Shown: positions 28,833 to 39,943 of the stretch, piece by piece
Layout: every line of letters begins with the position of its first letter
How positions within the stretch are numbered: the stretch's first letter is position 1
Source of the DNA: Palaemon carinicauda
Taxonomy: Eukaryota; Arthropoda; Malacostraca; Decapoda; Palaemonidae
Assembly: GCF_036898095.1 (NCBI RefSeq)
Contig: NC_090725.1
Span: 211,671,468 to 211,735,467 of the forward strand
Direction: 5' to 3'
DNA: 64,000 nt
Program-made: the position numbers and the translations under genes
Notes under the pieces: generated by a model
Seen by the model: only the letters and a program-made list of their open reading frames with translations
What the model was told of the DNA's origin: nothing
Database searches by the model: none

Positions 28833-30680
28833 ATGTCCACCAGTGGGGAGATGCCTACAAAGTTGCGCAAACAGGTGGCAGCAACTCGGGGCCGATTCCT
28901 GGACGATTTCCGTAATCAGTCAAGGATATCGCGTCCCGTTCACAACATCTCTACCTCCCCAACAGCGAATCCAGTGTCGTTGAGCTCCCTTGCCATGGGA
29001 TCGACAAGGGGGCAAGCCCTTCGGGCAGAAGTTGAAGAAGGGCACTCTCCAAGAGGTTGTCGATGGGTCCCCAGGCTTCTTCAGTTGACTCTTTCTTGTA
29101 AAGAAGGCATCTGGAGGCTGGAGACCAGTCATCGACCTCTCAGCTCTGAACAGGTTTGTCAAGCAGACCCCGTTCAGCATGGAAAATGCAGACACGGTCA
29201 GACTTGCAGTGAGACCGCAAGACTTCATGTGTACACTGGACCTGAAGGACGTGTACTTCGAGATCCCAGTTCATCCGTCTTCAAGGAAGTACTTAAGATT
29301 CAGCCTAGACAACAGGGTGTACCAGTTCAAGGTGCTGTGTTTCGGTCTCTCCACAGCACCACAGGTTTTCACCAGGGTGTTCACCCTAATATTGTCGTGG
29401 GCACACAGGATCGGCATCCGTCTCCTCCGTTATCTGGACGACTGGCTGATCCTAGCAGACTCGGAGTCAGCACTTCTTCGACACCGAGACAAACTTCTGG
29501 GATTTTGCCAAGATCTGGGGATCATGGTAAATCTCGAGAAGTCTTCTCTGCTTCCCACTCAAAGACTGGTATATCTAGGCATGATCATAGACACCAATCT
29601 CCACAAAGCCTTCCCATCAGACGACAGGATAGCAAGGCTGAGGAGGGTCGCGAGTCCTTTCCTCAGACGAGAAGAGCTTCCAGCCCAATCGTGGTTACGT
29701 CTCCTCGGTCACCTCTCATCCTTGGCCCATCTAGTTCCCAACGGTCGCCTCAGAATGAGATCTCTCCAATGGCGACTCAAGTCCTGGTGGAATCAGGGTC
29801 ACGATTCCCCGGACGTCATGATCCCTATGGGTCCTGCGGAACAGACGGACCTTCAGTGGTGGGTGACAGACGAGAACCTACGAAGAGGAGTGGATCTTCT
29901 CGTCCTCCCCCCGGATTTGATGCTGTTTTCGGATGCCTCAAAGAAAGGGTGGGGCCCCACGTTCTGCATCACAGGACCTCAGGCCTGTGGTCAGAATCAG
30001 AAAAGTGCCTCCATATAAATCTGCTAGAAATGAAGGCCGTATTCCTGGCCCTTCAACAGTTCCAACAATACCTGGCGGGTCACTCTGTGGTGGTGATGAG
30101 CGATAACACCACAGTAGTGGCTTACATCAACAAGCAAAGAGGTACCTTTTCAAAGCAGCTATCCCATCTCGCAGTAGAGATACTGAGATGGACCGAAGTC
30201 CACTCGATTCCACTATCGGCTCGCTTCATTCCAGGCAAGAGGAATGTGCTCGCCGACAATTTGAGCAGAGCGTCTCAGATAGTGAGTACCGAGTGGTCTT
30301 TGGATCATCTAGTAGCCAACAAAGTCCTGACTTTGTGGGGTTCCCCGACTGTGGATCTGTTCGCTACAGTGCTGAACTTCAAGCTTCCGCTGTACTGCTC
30401 CCCAGTCCCGGATCCCAAGGCACTCTAACAAAATGCCTTCCAACAACGGTGGGACAACATCGACGTATACGCCTTTTCCCCGTTCTGTCTGATGAGGAGG
30501 GTGCTCAACAAGACCAGAATATCGGTCAATCTCTCGATGACCCTTGTAGCTCCACTATGGCATCACGCGGAATGGTTTCCAGACCTTCTGCAACTCCTAA
30601 CGGAACTTCCGAGAGAACTCCTTTCACGACACGAGCTACTTGAACAACCACACGCTAACATCTTTCACAAAGCCATAGGT
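28833..30680 (+). pseudogene. DIRS A reverse transcriptase / RNase H
   Basis: RT reads GWRPVIDLSALNRFVKQ (near 29115), then frame 29179-30018 with TLDLKDVYFEIPVHPSS, FGLSTAPQVFTRVF and the catalytic RYLDDWLILADS box, then LVYLGMIIDT. RNase H begins at LMLFSDASKKGWG but the frame shifts near 29955, continuing in 28833-30428 with HINLLEMKAVFLALQQF, SDNTTVVAYINKQ and ARFIPGKRNVLADNLSRA. A stop at 30426 replaces a codon where copy E has AALEDAFQ. The long upstream part of the 28833 frame is a shadow. The role would be copying element RNA and removing the template. The catalytic box is intact but the frames are not. Confidence 0.88.
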
Positions 30681-30689
30681 TCGCTATGA

Positions 30690-31734
30690 CTTCACGCCAG
30701 GAGACTATCCAGCATCTCCTCTCTGAGAGAGGATTTTCGCAACAATTTGCGAACAGGATGTCTGGACACCTGCAGCGTTCTACCAGACAAAGTGGGGAGT
30801 TTTCTGTGGTTGGTGTCGTGGAAGGGGTATCTCTCCACTTGATGCCACTATTCCAGCAATAGGGGAGTTCTTCGTGTATTTGCGGGAAGAAATGCGCCTT
30901 TCAGTCTCAGTAGTGAAAGGCTATCGCTCAGACTTAAGTCTAGCCTTCAGGCTCAAAGGAGTGGACATTTCTTCCTCGCTGGAACTTTCCCTACTCATAC
31001 GAAGTTATGAACTTACCTGCCCTCAGTCGGAAGTGAGACTTCCTCCATGGAACCGAACGTGGTTCGAGTTCTCAGGTCTCTTAAGAGACCTCTACGAACC
31101 ATTACGCCAGGCTTCAGATCGCCACCTAACTTGGAAGACAGTGTTCCTACTTGCTTTGGCCTCAGCCAAGCGAGTCAGTGAACTTCATGGTCTCTCGTAT
31201 GACATCGCCCATTCAAGGGGATGGGGTGAGGTAATGTTCAGATTGGTCCCTGAGTTTGTTGCTAAGACTCAGAATCCGGGAGTGCCGGACCCTTGGTTCG
31301 ACTCTTTCCAGATTTCGAGTCTTCGTTCTGTAACAGATGACCCAGACCATCTCCTACTGTGTCCAGTAAGGAGTCTGAGGCTATATCTCAAAAGAACGGC
31401 TTCAGTTCGTCCCCAAGTGCAGGCATTGTTTGTGAGCACTGGGAGAACAAAGAGGAGGGTTACCAAGAATACCATCTTGGCATGGATTCGTAGGGTGATC
31501 CATCTGTCCCTGAATCCTGACCCTCCTCCGTCACGTCACCCTAGAGCACATGATGTCAGGGGCGTAGCTACGTCCCTGGCCTTCAAGAAGAACTTTTCAG
31601 TGACGCAGGTTCTACAAGCGGGTGTGTCGAAGCGTCAGACGACCTTCACAGCCCCCTACCTGCAAGACGTGACCCACAGGAGGCTCGATACGTTCTCTAT
31701 CGGCCCTGTGGTGGCTGCACAACAGCTGGTTTAA
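30690..31734 (+). pseudogene. DIRS A tyrosine recombinase, frameshifted N-terminus
   Basis: The open frame 30874-31734 (286 codons) carries the catalytic pattern of tyrosine recombinases: R100 in LASAKRVSEL, K131 in AKTQNPG, H226 and R229 in AHDVRG, and Y262 in TAPYLQDV. Compared with B and E the conserved Trp of AG(V/T)W is Ser (residue 252) and the residue before Tyr is Pro instead of His. The N-terminal core-binding part (ETIQHLLSERGFS; FYQTKWGVF) lies upstream with a small deletion and frameshift near 30770. The enzyme would join the circular double-stranded intermediate to the target. Probably inactive in this copy. Confidence 0.85.
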
Positions 31735-32222
31735 AACCTCAGGCTCCTTAATGGACAAGTAGCAGAAGATTGAGGGCATTGTTGCCCGGTCTTAGTCTGC
31801 ATGAATGAAAAGGTTTGTCTGGCCCTTATTCTTTTCTTCATCCTCCCCTCTCTTGGGGAAAGTAGCATCCTGGGTTCTCTGCACTGCTGACCTCAAACCA
31901 CTGCAGGTAAACCATGTTTCCTTGCGTTCCTAGTATTAAACTAATACTGTCACGTCCCCATACCCTGACGAGGTGGTATTGGGAGAGTCCTAGCCTAAAG
32001 TTTCCATGTAAAGGACTACAGGTCAACTTCCTAGGACGAGTCACACTTCATACCTTCACACACAGCTTACGTAGGCTGCAGCCCTTGCACAGCAAGGTTC
32101 TAGTGAGGTGCAGGGACTCCTTATTGTTGAGTGCTGACACACTTAGATACTGAGTCCCCGGGCAAAGCCAAAAGACAGTACTGGCTGGGACTTGCCACCC
32201 TTCCTAAGGGGTGAGTCACCGA

Positions 32223-32315
32223 TATTAAATAGCGTGGTTTGTATTCCAGTTACGGAACAAATGACATTCGTAGGTAATTTGTATTTTTCCTAACTATATA
32301 AACCTTAGCTATTTA
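32223..32315 (+). repeat. DIRS A internal complementary region (ICR)
   Basis: Pivot at 32260/32261. To the left is the reverse complement of the 5' outer end (GTTACGGAACAA); to the right is the reverse complement of the 3' outer end (ATGAC...ATTTGTATTTTTCCTAAC). One small deletion is seen next to the pivot relative to copy B. This is the diagnostic DIRS signature. Confidence 0.9.
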
Positions 32316-32404
32316 ATAAAACTTGCCCGCCAGCCCTATCCCTCGTGAAGTCCTACCTCTAAGCAAAGTGAGCTCAAGCACTAGTGTGTGTGAGGGTGGG
32401 TGGG

Positions 32405-32566
32405 TAGCAAGCTACCCTCCCTACTCCCCGCTAACTAGCGGTGGGGTAGTAAACCCTCGTTAAAATTCTAATGGCTCGTCATTTCAGCTACGCCGAAAGT
32501 AATTACCGTTTTATAGCTAAGGTTTGTATAGTTAGGAAAAATACAAATTACCTACGAATTTGTCAT
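32405..32566 (+). repeat. DIRS A 3' inverted terminal repeat
   Basis: Inverted relative to the 5' repeat (GCAAGCTACCCTCC through ACGCCGAAAGTAATTA), followed by the 3'-specific outer segment GTATAGTTAGGAAAAATAC and the terminus GAATTTGTCAT. Confidence 0.88.
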
Positions 32567-33089
32567 TTCACATTTAATATTCTGATATGTAAGTTATTAT
32601 GCCCCAGCCTCTGTTAAACATATAGAGAAAAATACCAAACTAGCCAACACTCGTCCATTTCTTATAGCGAATTCCAGTTTGGCTAGAAATTGAGTATCAT
32701 ATATTTACCAGAATTTGACCTTCATTTCATTTCAATCTCTATAAACAGAACAACCAGTTTGGCTAACTTTATTCTACACAGAAGTTAGTCGAACTGGTTA
32801 TTCTGTTTGGTTGCGATTGAAACAGAGTACAAATTCTGTGAAATTACATTAGTTACTACAGGAAAACATATTTTATGTTCAAAATGTTTTACCCTAAATA
32901 TAATGGTTCTTGTTCCGCTGTGGGCTCACTTTGCTCGCTGAAAAATAAAAACATCAAGCTCCATATGTACTGGCAAGCAGCAATGTTGAGCTGCGCACGC
33001 TAATATCAATATAGTTTTAATAATGAACTGCAATCACTAACCAGGTACAATTAGCAACTGGTAGCAACTGTGTTGTATCGGAGGTGACA
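32567..33089. other. Non-coding spacer between DIRS A and fragment B0
   Basis: No gene. An imperfect inverted repeat lies at about 32749-32802 (arms around ACCAGTTTGGCTAACTT and AAGTTAGTCGAACTGGT), enough for a hairpin with ~20 bp arms. Confidence 0.55.
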
Positions 33090-34021
33090 GAGGTAAGAAT
33101 CTTCCTGTTCCCCCTCTGGATTTGATGCTCTTCACAGATGCATTAAAAGAAGGGTGGGGGGCTCACCTGCTGCACCATATGATCGCCGGCCTTTGGTCAG
33201 AGCCAGAATGGTACCAGCACATTAATTTTTCTAGAGATGAGAGCAGCCTACCTGGCTGGCTCTTCATCAGTTACAACGGTTGCTGGCAGTCACTCTGTGG
33301 TGTTGATGAGCAACAACACCACAGTAGTGGCTTACATAAACAAACAGGGCGGTATCTTTTCACAGCCTCTATGCCATCTTGCAGTAAAGATCCTCAGATG
33401 TCAGAAGAACATTTGGTGGCTCTATCAGCTCGATTCATTCCCGGCAAGAGGAATGTGCTCACGGACAATCTAAACAGAGCAACTCAGATAGTAGGCTCTG
33501 AATGGGCTTTGAATCGTCAGATAGCCAACAAAGTCCCGACTTTGTGGGGTTCCCTGACTGTAGACCTGTTCACAGCATCTCTGAACAGCAAGCTTCTGCT
33601 GTACTGTTCTCTAGTCCCGGACCTTCAGGCTCTATGGCAAGATGCATTTCAACAACGGTAGGACAACATCTACGTGTATGCCTTTCCCCCGTTTTGTCTG
33701 ATGAGAAGACTGCTCAACAAAACAAGAGCATCCAAAGATCTAATGATGACCCTTGTAGCTCTGCTATGGCATTATGCAGCGTGGTTTCCAGACCTCCTGT
33801 AACTTTTAGTAGATCTACCGAGAGAACTTCCTCCACGACAAGATCTACTCAAACAGCCACATGTGAACATCTTCCACAAGACCGTGCAGTCGTTTCGACT
33901 TCACGCTTGGAGACTATCCAGTGTCTCCACTCTTAGAAAGTCTTTTCACGACAAGTTGCGGAGTGAATCTCCGGATACTTGCATAGGTCCTCAGCCTTGG
34001 TCTACTAGGCAAAATGGAGAG
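33090..34021 (+). pseudogene. DIRS fragment B0: RNase H to recombinase start
   Basis: The frame 33122-33661 begins LFTDALKEGWGAHLLHH (RNase H start) and includes LVALSARFIPGKRNVLTDNL and LWGSLTVDLFTASLNS, matching copies A and E. A second frame holds the connection region. It stops abruptly at the sequence matching the recombinase core-binding start, where copy B begins at 34022. It is truncated on the left at the RT/RNase H boundary. Further terminal sequence of an element like B0 appears after copy B at 39944. Confidence 0.85.
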
Positions 34022-34206
34022 TTGTTCCGTAACTGGAATACAAACCACGCTATTTAATAGGGGTATTACTTTCGGCGTAGCTGAAATGACGAGCCATTAA
34101 TTTTTAACGATGATTTACTACCCACACCGCTAGTTAGGGGGGGTAGGGGAGGGTATCTTGCTAAACCCCCCCCCACACACACCTGTGCTTGAGCTCACTT
34201 TGCTCT
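34022..34206 (+). repeat. DIRS B 5' inverted terminal repeat
   Basis: Reverse complement of about 39735-39895 in its inner part, extending to AGCTCACTTTGCTC and so ~30 bp longer than the same repeat in copy A. A run of C followed by ACACAC units marks a variable spacer at 34165-34182. Confidence 0.88.
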
Positions 34207-34326
34207 CGGCTTGGATGGCGGTCGGACGTGTCTGCTCTCATCCTCGCCGTCATATTGGCAGCCATTTAATTGCTTTTGTTCTTTCTTTTTCTTCTTTCTG
34301 TGTATGTGAAGTTGGCCTCTGCGATC

Positions 34327-34647
34327 ATGTGCACCTGCCCTGGTTTTCCTGACCGCCCCTGTGGAACGTTCATGTCGGCGGTCGAGACTGATCCTCATGC
34401 CCTTTGTCCTTCTTGTAGGGGCCAACGGTGTGATAGTGTCAACAAGTGTAGTGAGTTAGGGTGTGGTCTGCTTCCCAGTGGGAGAGGTTTTCGCGATGAC
34501 AGAAGAAGAAGTCCAAATAGGATATTTCTCCTTCGAAAGTTGCTTCGAAGGGAGAAAAACCCAAGGCCTCTTCTTCCGTTGCCCAACCCTCCTACGAAGC
34601 TCCCACTCTATCGGTCTCTTTCGAGAGACCATCGAGTGGTAACGTAG
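34327..34647 (+). pseudogene. DIRS B gag N-terminus with Cys-rich DPHxLCxSCRG motif
   Basis: The ATG at 34327 opens a protein with CTCPG, PCGTF, DPHALCPSCRGQRC and NKCSELGC in about 45 residues, then a basic stretch. Copy E has the same order (RRCPG, SCGAF, DPHSLCSSCRGKVC, DTCPEC; 54085-54220), so the spacing of Cys and His is conserved between two diverged copies and is probably a zinc-binding fold. The gag frame is then broken before the hAT-like MITE and the repeat zone. Confidence 0.65.
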
Positions 34648-34699
34648 ACCGATTTATTGTTAACCAACCTCGGGTCTCGAGAGATGACGTTGCTTCCCC

Positions 34700-36640
34700 T
34701 AGCAAAGCAGCTCCACCTCTCCCCCCAGGGGAGGACATGTCACTAACCTCTTTGTTTCAGGTTTGGTCCACCTTAGGGCTTACGGGTTCGCCCTCCAAGG
34801 AGGTTTTGCTTAACTACATCTGATTGGGTGCTGCTGTCAAGCAATCGTCATCACCGTCAGATGTTGATCCTCCGTCTCTTGTCGACGTTGTGGTGTCAGA
34901 GGTATCCAATGCGGTTTCACCCATCTCTTCCACTCCAGACTCTATGGTAGCTAACTGCTTAGTTTCTCCCGTTCCTGATCAACCCACGAGGGAGAAACCA
35001 AGTCCATCGTCAGTCTCTCCTGCTAGTGTTTCTTCCCCTTGGGGGAGTTCACTTACAGAGACTCCTCTTCGGAGGATTGCAGAAGGTCGCTTGCTGATCC
35101 AACGGCCCCCAGAGGACGCATCCGTTGGAAGGCTCGCCTTTATCTTCGCCATAGAGGCCTTCCTTCACCTACGGTGAGGAGGCGCCTCTTTGGTTCAACG
35201 TCTTCTATGCAGTTCCCCCGCAGAGGAGCCTCTAGACCAGTGGTTCTCAAACTTTTTCATGAGCGACCCTATTTGAAACATTTCATTCCTTCGCGACCCA
35301 GAGTAAAGTGAAGAGAAAGAAAACATGCAATGATATATACACTTTATTTTGGAAAAAAAATAATGTGTACAGCTTTTCATTCACAAAACTAAACTAGTGG
35401 GGGAAGATGAACATACATAACAAAAGTAATTTGTGGTTAAAGAAGAATAATTCAATTAAGCAACTGAAATACACTGAAACACTGAAAGCATGATAATGTT
35501 CCTGTGTCCCTGCGACCCATCAAAATTGATCTCGCGACCCAACTTTGGGTCACGACCCATAGTTTGAGAACCACTGCTCTAGACCGATCATCTGTCACTG
35601 CACCTGCACTGGTCCTGGAGCTCTCTGCAGATCGTTTACGATCTCCTTCGATGGAAGGTCGTCCTTTTAAAGGACATGTCGACCTTCCACCTGAGAGACC
35701 TGCCGTCGCCGTTCCTGCATGGGCCTAACAAGGCTCCAACTGAACGTGCTATTGCGTGCCAACAATATATGCGCTACACGCCCACGAAACTTGACAAGCG
35801 CTCATTAGTAGCTCGTCAGGCCCCATCACTACGCGCTGATCTTCCTTCTTATCCTAACACAGGGCATCAAGAGCATAAGTGCCAACATGCGCATACGCTC
35901 CAACAAGAGCATAGCTCCAACACACGCCATGCACGCGCACATGCGCCAACGATCTCCTGCGTGCCAGGGCTCGCCTGCGCACACTTCACCCACTCGCCTT
36001 GCGCTTACGTGCCATCGATCTCCTATGCGCCAGCGCCCACCTACATGCCAACACTCGCTTGAGCGCAAATTACCTGCGTGCCATCGATCTCCTGCGCCAT
36101 AGTGCTCTCCCGCGCGCCAACATTCTCCTGCACGTGCGCATACGCGCCCTACATCTTACTCTCCTGCGCGCCATGCTGCGCACCATCCTACGCGCCAGGT
36201 AAAACCTGCGCGCCAACTTTCTCCTGATAGCAGGACTACTGACAAGTCAGCCATGCTGCCTTCACCCGCGCGCCACCCCTTACCAACGTGCCAGCCTTTT
36301 CCCGCGCTCTCCACAAGGATATGCACGCGCGCCATGCGCACGCTCGTTCAATCTTCTCCTAGGGATGCGCGCCAACATTCTCCCGCATGCCCCGCATGAA
36401 TCTACTGCGCGCCCGTGTGCTAGGTGACTTTCTTCTGTGCGCGCGCCCTACAGCTGTAACAGATGCGCGCGAACACTCTCCTGCGCGCTCTTCGTGATTT
36501 TCCTGCGCGCCCGCGTGCGCGAATATTCTCCTGCGCGCCCGCGTGCACGAATATTCTCCCTCGCGCTAGCGTCAATATCCTTCCACGCACGAGCCTACGC
36601 ATCTCAAAGAACGACATCCGGCAAAGTCACCATCGCCTCA
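34700..36640 (+). pseudogene. DIRS B gag middle region with decayed minisatellite
   Basis: Frames such as 34824-35177 (Ser/Pro-rich; PVPDQPTREKPSPSSVSP) flank the hAT-like MITE. From about 35740 to 36600 the sequence is a degenerate version of the 18 bp unit seen in copy A (CGCGCCAACATTCTCCTG type), now mutated enough to lose one continuous frame. The product would be an Arg/Ser/Pro/His-rich low-complexity segment of gag. Confidence 0.6.
35238..35576. mobile_element. hAT-like MITE, 339 bp
   Basis: Terminal inverted repeats CAGTGGTTCTCAAACT at 35238 and AGTTTGAGAACCACTG ending at 35576; the 8 bp CTCTAGAC is duplicated exactly on both sides (35230-35237 and 35577-35584). The 8 bp duplication and the CAGTGGTTCTCAAAC terminus are typical of non-autonomous hAT elements. 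There is no transposase gene. It inserted into the gag region of copy B. Confidence 0.95.
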
Positions 36641-36674
36641 CTCCCCTCCCCGCAAGCGCATACCACCGCACATT

Positions 36675-37827
36675 GTGGGAGAAGGGAAACTTCCAGAGGG
36701 GTTCAGGCTCCCAAAGCTACCACAGGCGAACCCACCAATTACAGGGACTCCTCCCAAGGATCCTTCAATCCCTTTCCCTTCAAGGGGTATGTCTGACAGT
36801 GCATCTGTCAGCCAACAGCCTCCGCTCGGTGCCCTGATCAGAGCCGTAACTCAGGCTTTCAAGCCTGTCTTCTCTGAATTGGGACATGGAACCATGGCTT
36901 CCTCTACCCCATTGAAGAGAAAAAGAGGAGTTCTAGACGCGGTCACTTACCCAAGGGCGAAACTGACTCCATGCAGACCTTTGAAGCAAGTTCCTTCTAT
37001 TCCTAAGACTGCCTCGCCTTCCCTTTCAGACGAAGATTTCCGGTCTCCAAGGGAATCACGCGAAGAGAGACTTTCCCCCATCGCGCCAATGGAGGAAACC
37101 TCTCTTAGCGCTGAGAGTTCCACACAGTCAGGGATTGGAAGGAACATGCCACCCTCGTCATTGTTGGAGTCTTACATCCTTCCCAGGAAGGAATCCAAAG
37201 ACTCCAAAACATTGCCTAAGTCCTCCACTAGGACTAGGATGGAACCAACTAGCCACTCAGGGAATGTCCGCGACTCCCCAAGAAGAGCCTTCGGGGATAG
37301 AAGGAGACTTCGCTGCAAGTCCTACAACAGGAGGAGACCAGCAAGAGTCAGAACATCCGTTTTGGCAAGTTCTGACTCTGAGGGCTCTCAACGGGTTTTT
37401 CGACCCCAGAGATCCCTCCTCGAGAAGGCAAAGACACGGTCTTAGACCGCGTCTTTGCTACTCAAAAGCCCTCTAAGACCAGTGCAGTCCTGCCCTGGTC
37501 TCGAGGGGTAAAGAGTACCAGAGACTAGATCTCACAACAGCTCTCCGAGATGTCCTCCTCCAAACGTTTCGGTACCACCAACAAGCTCCTCCCACCTCGT
37601 CGCGTACAGCTGAGGAGGTACTTCGAGATCCTAGAGGAGCCTGTCTAGCTCTTCCACTTCACCACTCACTGGAAGAGCTAACCAGGGGAGTCCTTCTTGA
37701 GAGAGACTCCAACTGGCAGGTTTCGTTCTCGGCAGCCGAGATCCTCAATCAGGAGAAGGTCGCGAAGTGTGCTAAGCAAGCTACCTCGTGGCTCGATATC
37801 TGGTTGGGGACCTTAGGTATCTTGATA
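36675..37827 (+). pseudogene. DIRS B gag C-terminal half, cut by the internal deletion
   Basis: The open frame 36675-37445 matches copy A (QAFKPVFSELG...STPLKRKRGV; LLESYILPRKESKDSKTLPKSS). Further sequence to 37827 encodes LEELTRGVLLERDSN and ATSWLDIWLGTLGIL in another frame. The match to copy A gag stops at GGTATCTTGATACG, where the next bases match copy A at about 30468. The four bases TACG occur at both breakpoints in copy A. Confidence 0.82.
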
Positions 37828-39101
37828 CGCCTTTCCCCCGTTCTGTCTGATGAGGAGGGTACTCAAAAAGACCAGAACATCGGTCAATCTTTCAATGACC
37901 CTCATAGCTCCGCTATGGCATCATGCAGAATGGTTCCCGGACCTCCTGCAACTCCTAACGGAACCGCCAAGAGAACTCCCTCCACAACACAATCTACACA
38001 AACAACCACACGCCAACATCTTCCACAAAGCCGTAGCTTCACTACGACTTCACGCCTGGAGACTATCCAGCATCTCCTCTCTGAGAGAGGATTTTTGCCA
38101 TAAGTTGCAATCAGGATGTCTGGACACTTGGAGAAGTCATTAGCAGCAGTCTCCCAGGCAAAGTGGAAAGTCTTCTTGGTTGATGTCGTGGAAGGGGTAT
38201 CTCTCCATTCGATGCCACTATTCCAGCAATAGCGGAGTTCCTCGTGTATTTGCGTGATGAAATGCACCTATCAGTCTCGTCAGTGAAAGGCTATCGCTCA
38301 GCCTTAAGCCTCGTCTTCAGGCTGAAAGGAATGGACATTTCTTCATCGCTAGAACTTTCTCTACTCATACGGAGTTGTGAACTTACCTGCCCTCAGTCGG
38401 AAGTGAGACCTCCCCCATGGAACGTAGTTCGAGTTCTCGGGTCTCTTAATAGACCTCCCTATGAACCATTACGCCAGGCATCAGATCGCCACCTAACTTG
38501 GAAGACGGTGTTCCTGCTAGCTTTGGCCTCGGCCAAGTGAGTCGGCGAACTTCATGGTCTCTCGTATGACATCGCCCATTCAAGGGGATGGGGTGAGGTA
38601 ATGTTCAGCTTCGTCCCTGAGTTTATTGCTAAGACTCAGAACCCGGAAGTAGCGGATCCTCGATTCGACTCCTTCCGGATTTCTAGTCTCCGTACTGTAA
38701 CAGATGACCCAGACCATCTCTTACTATGCCCAGTAAGGAGCTTGAGGCTGTACCTTAAGAGAACAGCCGCAGCCCCTCCTCGTGTGCCAGCACTATTTGT
38801 CAGCACAGTAAGGACTAAGAGGAGGGTCACCAAGAACACCATCTCTGCATGGATTCGCAGGGTCATTGACCTGGCACTGAATCCAGACCCTCCTCCGTCA
38901 CGTTGCCCCAGAGCACATGATGTCAGGGCCATAGCTATGTCCCTGGCCTTCAAAAGAAATTTTTCAGTGACGCAGGTTCTTCAAGCTGGGGTGTGGAAAC
39001 GGCAGACCACGTTCACATCTCACTACCTGCAAGACGTGACCTACAGGAGACTTGATACCTTCTCTATCGGTCCTGTGGTGGCTGCACAACAGCTGGTTTA
39101 A
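37828..39101 (+). pseudogene. DIRS B connection region and tyrosine recombinase with nonsense at the catalytic Arg
   Basis: Starts in the RNase H-recombinase connection (FSPVLSDEEGT shadow; HAEWFPDLLQLL in the coding frame), then the recombinase in blocks 38244-38540 and 38601-39101 of one frame. The catalytic Arg codon of LASAKR (CGA in copy A) is TGA at 38538-38540, a CpG-type C-to-T change. Further on AKTQNPE, AHDVRA, GVWKRQTTF and TSHYLQDV retain K, H, R, W and Y. A second frameshift lies upstream near 38175. Not functional. Confidence 0.85.
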
Positions 39102-39593
39102 AACCTCAAGCTCCTTATTGGAAAAGTAGCAGAAGGTTGAGGGCATTATTACCCAGTTTTAGTCTGCATGAATGAAAAGGTTTGACTGGCCCTTATTCTT
39201 TTCTTCATCATCCCCTCCCTTGGGGAAAGCAGTATCCTGGGTTCTCTGCATAGCTGACCTCAAACCACTGCAGGTAAACCATGCTCCCTTGTGTTCCTAG
39301 TATTAGTATTAATACTGTTACGTCCCATACCCTGACGAGGTGGTATTAGGAAAGTCCTAGTCTACAAGTTTCCATCTAAAGAACTTCAGAACAACTTTCT
39401 AGGACGAGTCTCACTTCTTCACACCTTCTCACACAGCTTGCGTAGGACGCAGACCTTGCGTAACTAGGTTTTAGCGAGGTGCAGGGGCTCCTTATTTCTC
39501 GAGTGCTAACACACTCAAATAAGGAGCCCCCCGGGCAAAGCCATAAGCCAGACTGGCTGGGACATCCACCCTTCCTAATGGGTGAGTCACCCC

Positions 39594-39691
39594 TATTAAG
39601 TAGCGTGGTTTGGATTCTAGTTACGGAACAAATGACAAATTCGTAGATAATTTGTATTTTTCCTAACTATACAAACCTTAGCTATTTAACT
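39594..39691 (+). repeat. DIRS B internal complementary region (ICR)
   Basis: Pivot at 39631/39632 (ACGGAACAA then ATGACAAATTCG): reverse complement of the joined 5' and 3' outer ends of the element, as in copy A. A second ICR-plus-terminal-repeat module follows from 39944. Confidence 0.9.
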
Positions 39692-39734
39692 AAACTTGAC
39701 CGCCAGCCCTATCCCCCTTGAAGTCCTACCTCCA

Positions 39735-39943
39735 AGCAAAGTGAGCTCAAGCACAGGTGTGTGAGAGGGGGGGGGGGGGTAGCAAGCTACCTTCCCCTAC
39801 CCCTGCTAACTAGCGGTGTGGGTTGTAAACCCTCATTAAAAATTAATGGCTTGTCATTTCAGCTACGCCAAAAGTAATACCCCTTTTAAATAGCTAAGGT
39901 TTGTATAGTTAGGAAAAATACTAATTATCTACGAATTTGTCAT
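39735..39943 (+). repeat. DIRS B 3' inverted terminal repeat
   Basis: Inverted partner of 34022-34206, ending ACGAATTTGTCAT. A G run (about 39767-39778) matches the C run of the 5' repeat. Confidence 0.88.

Larger units (their letters stand above)
26078..32566 (+). mobile_element. DIRS-type retroelement, copy A (complete ends, decayed genes)
   Basis: Starts TTGTTCCGTAACTGG and ends ACGAATTTGTCAT. Contains a 5' inverted terminal repeat, gag-like region, RT/RNase H, tyrosine recombinase, ICR and 3' inverted repeat, the full order of DIRS elements. The ICR at 32223-32315 reads as the reverse complement of the 5' outer end followed directly by that of the 3' outer end, as expected if a circular single-strand intermediate is templated across the joined ends. 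There is no flanking target duplication, as known for DIRS. The N-terminal gag is missing compared with copy B, and frameshifts lie in gag, at the RT/RNase H boundary and at the start of the recombinase. Confidence 0.93.
34022..39943 (+). mobile_element. DIRS-type retroelement, copy B (internally deleted, non-autonomous)
   Basis: Ends are the same as copy A (TTGTTCCGTAACTGG ... GAATTTGTCAT), with an ICR at 39594-39691. It retains the 5' Cys-rich gag start, gag repeat zone, gag C-terminus, recombinase region and both termini, but lacks RT and most of RNase H: at about 37828 the gag sequence jumps to the connection region, a loss of about 2.1 kb compared with A. The recombinase has a nonsense codon. 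It carries a hAT-like MITE at 35238-35576. It lies inside DIRS fragment B0. Confidence 0.9.

Noticed and set aside
28833..29900. Upstream part of the 531-codon frame at 28833-30428
   Set aside because: The real RT protein in this interval is in another frame (29179-30018); only the downstream RNase H part of the long frame is genuine.
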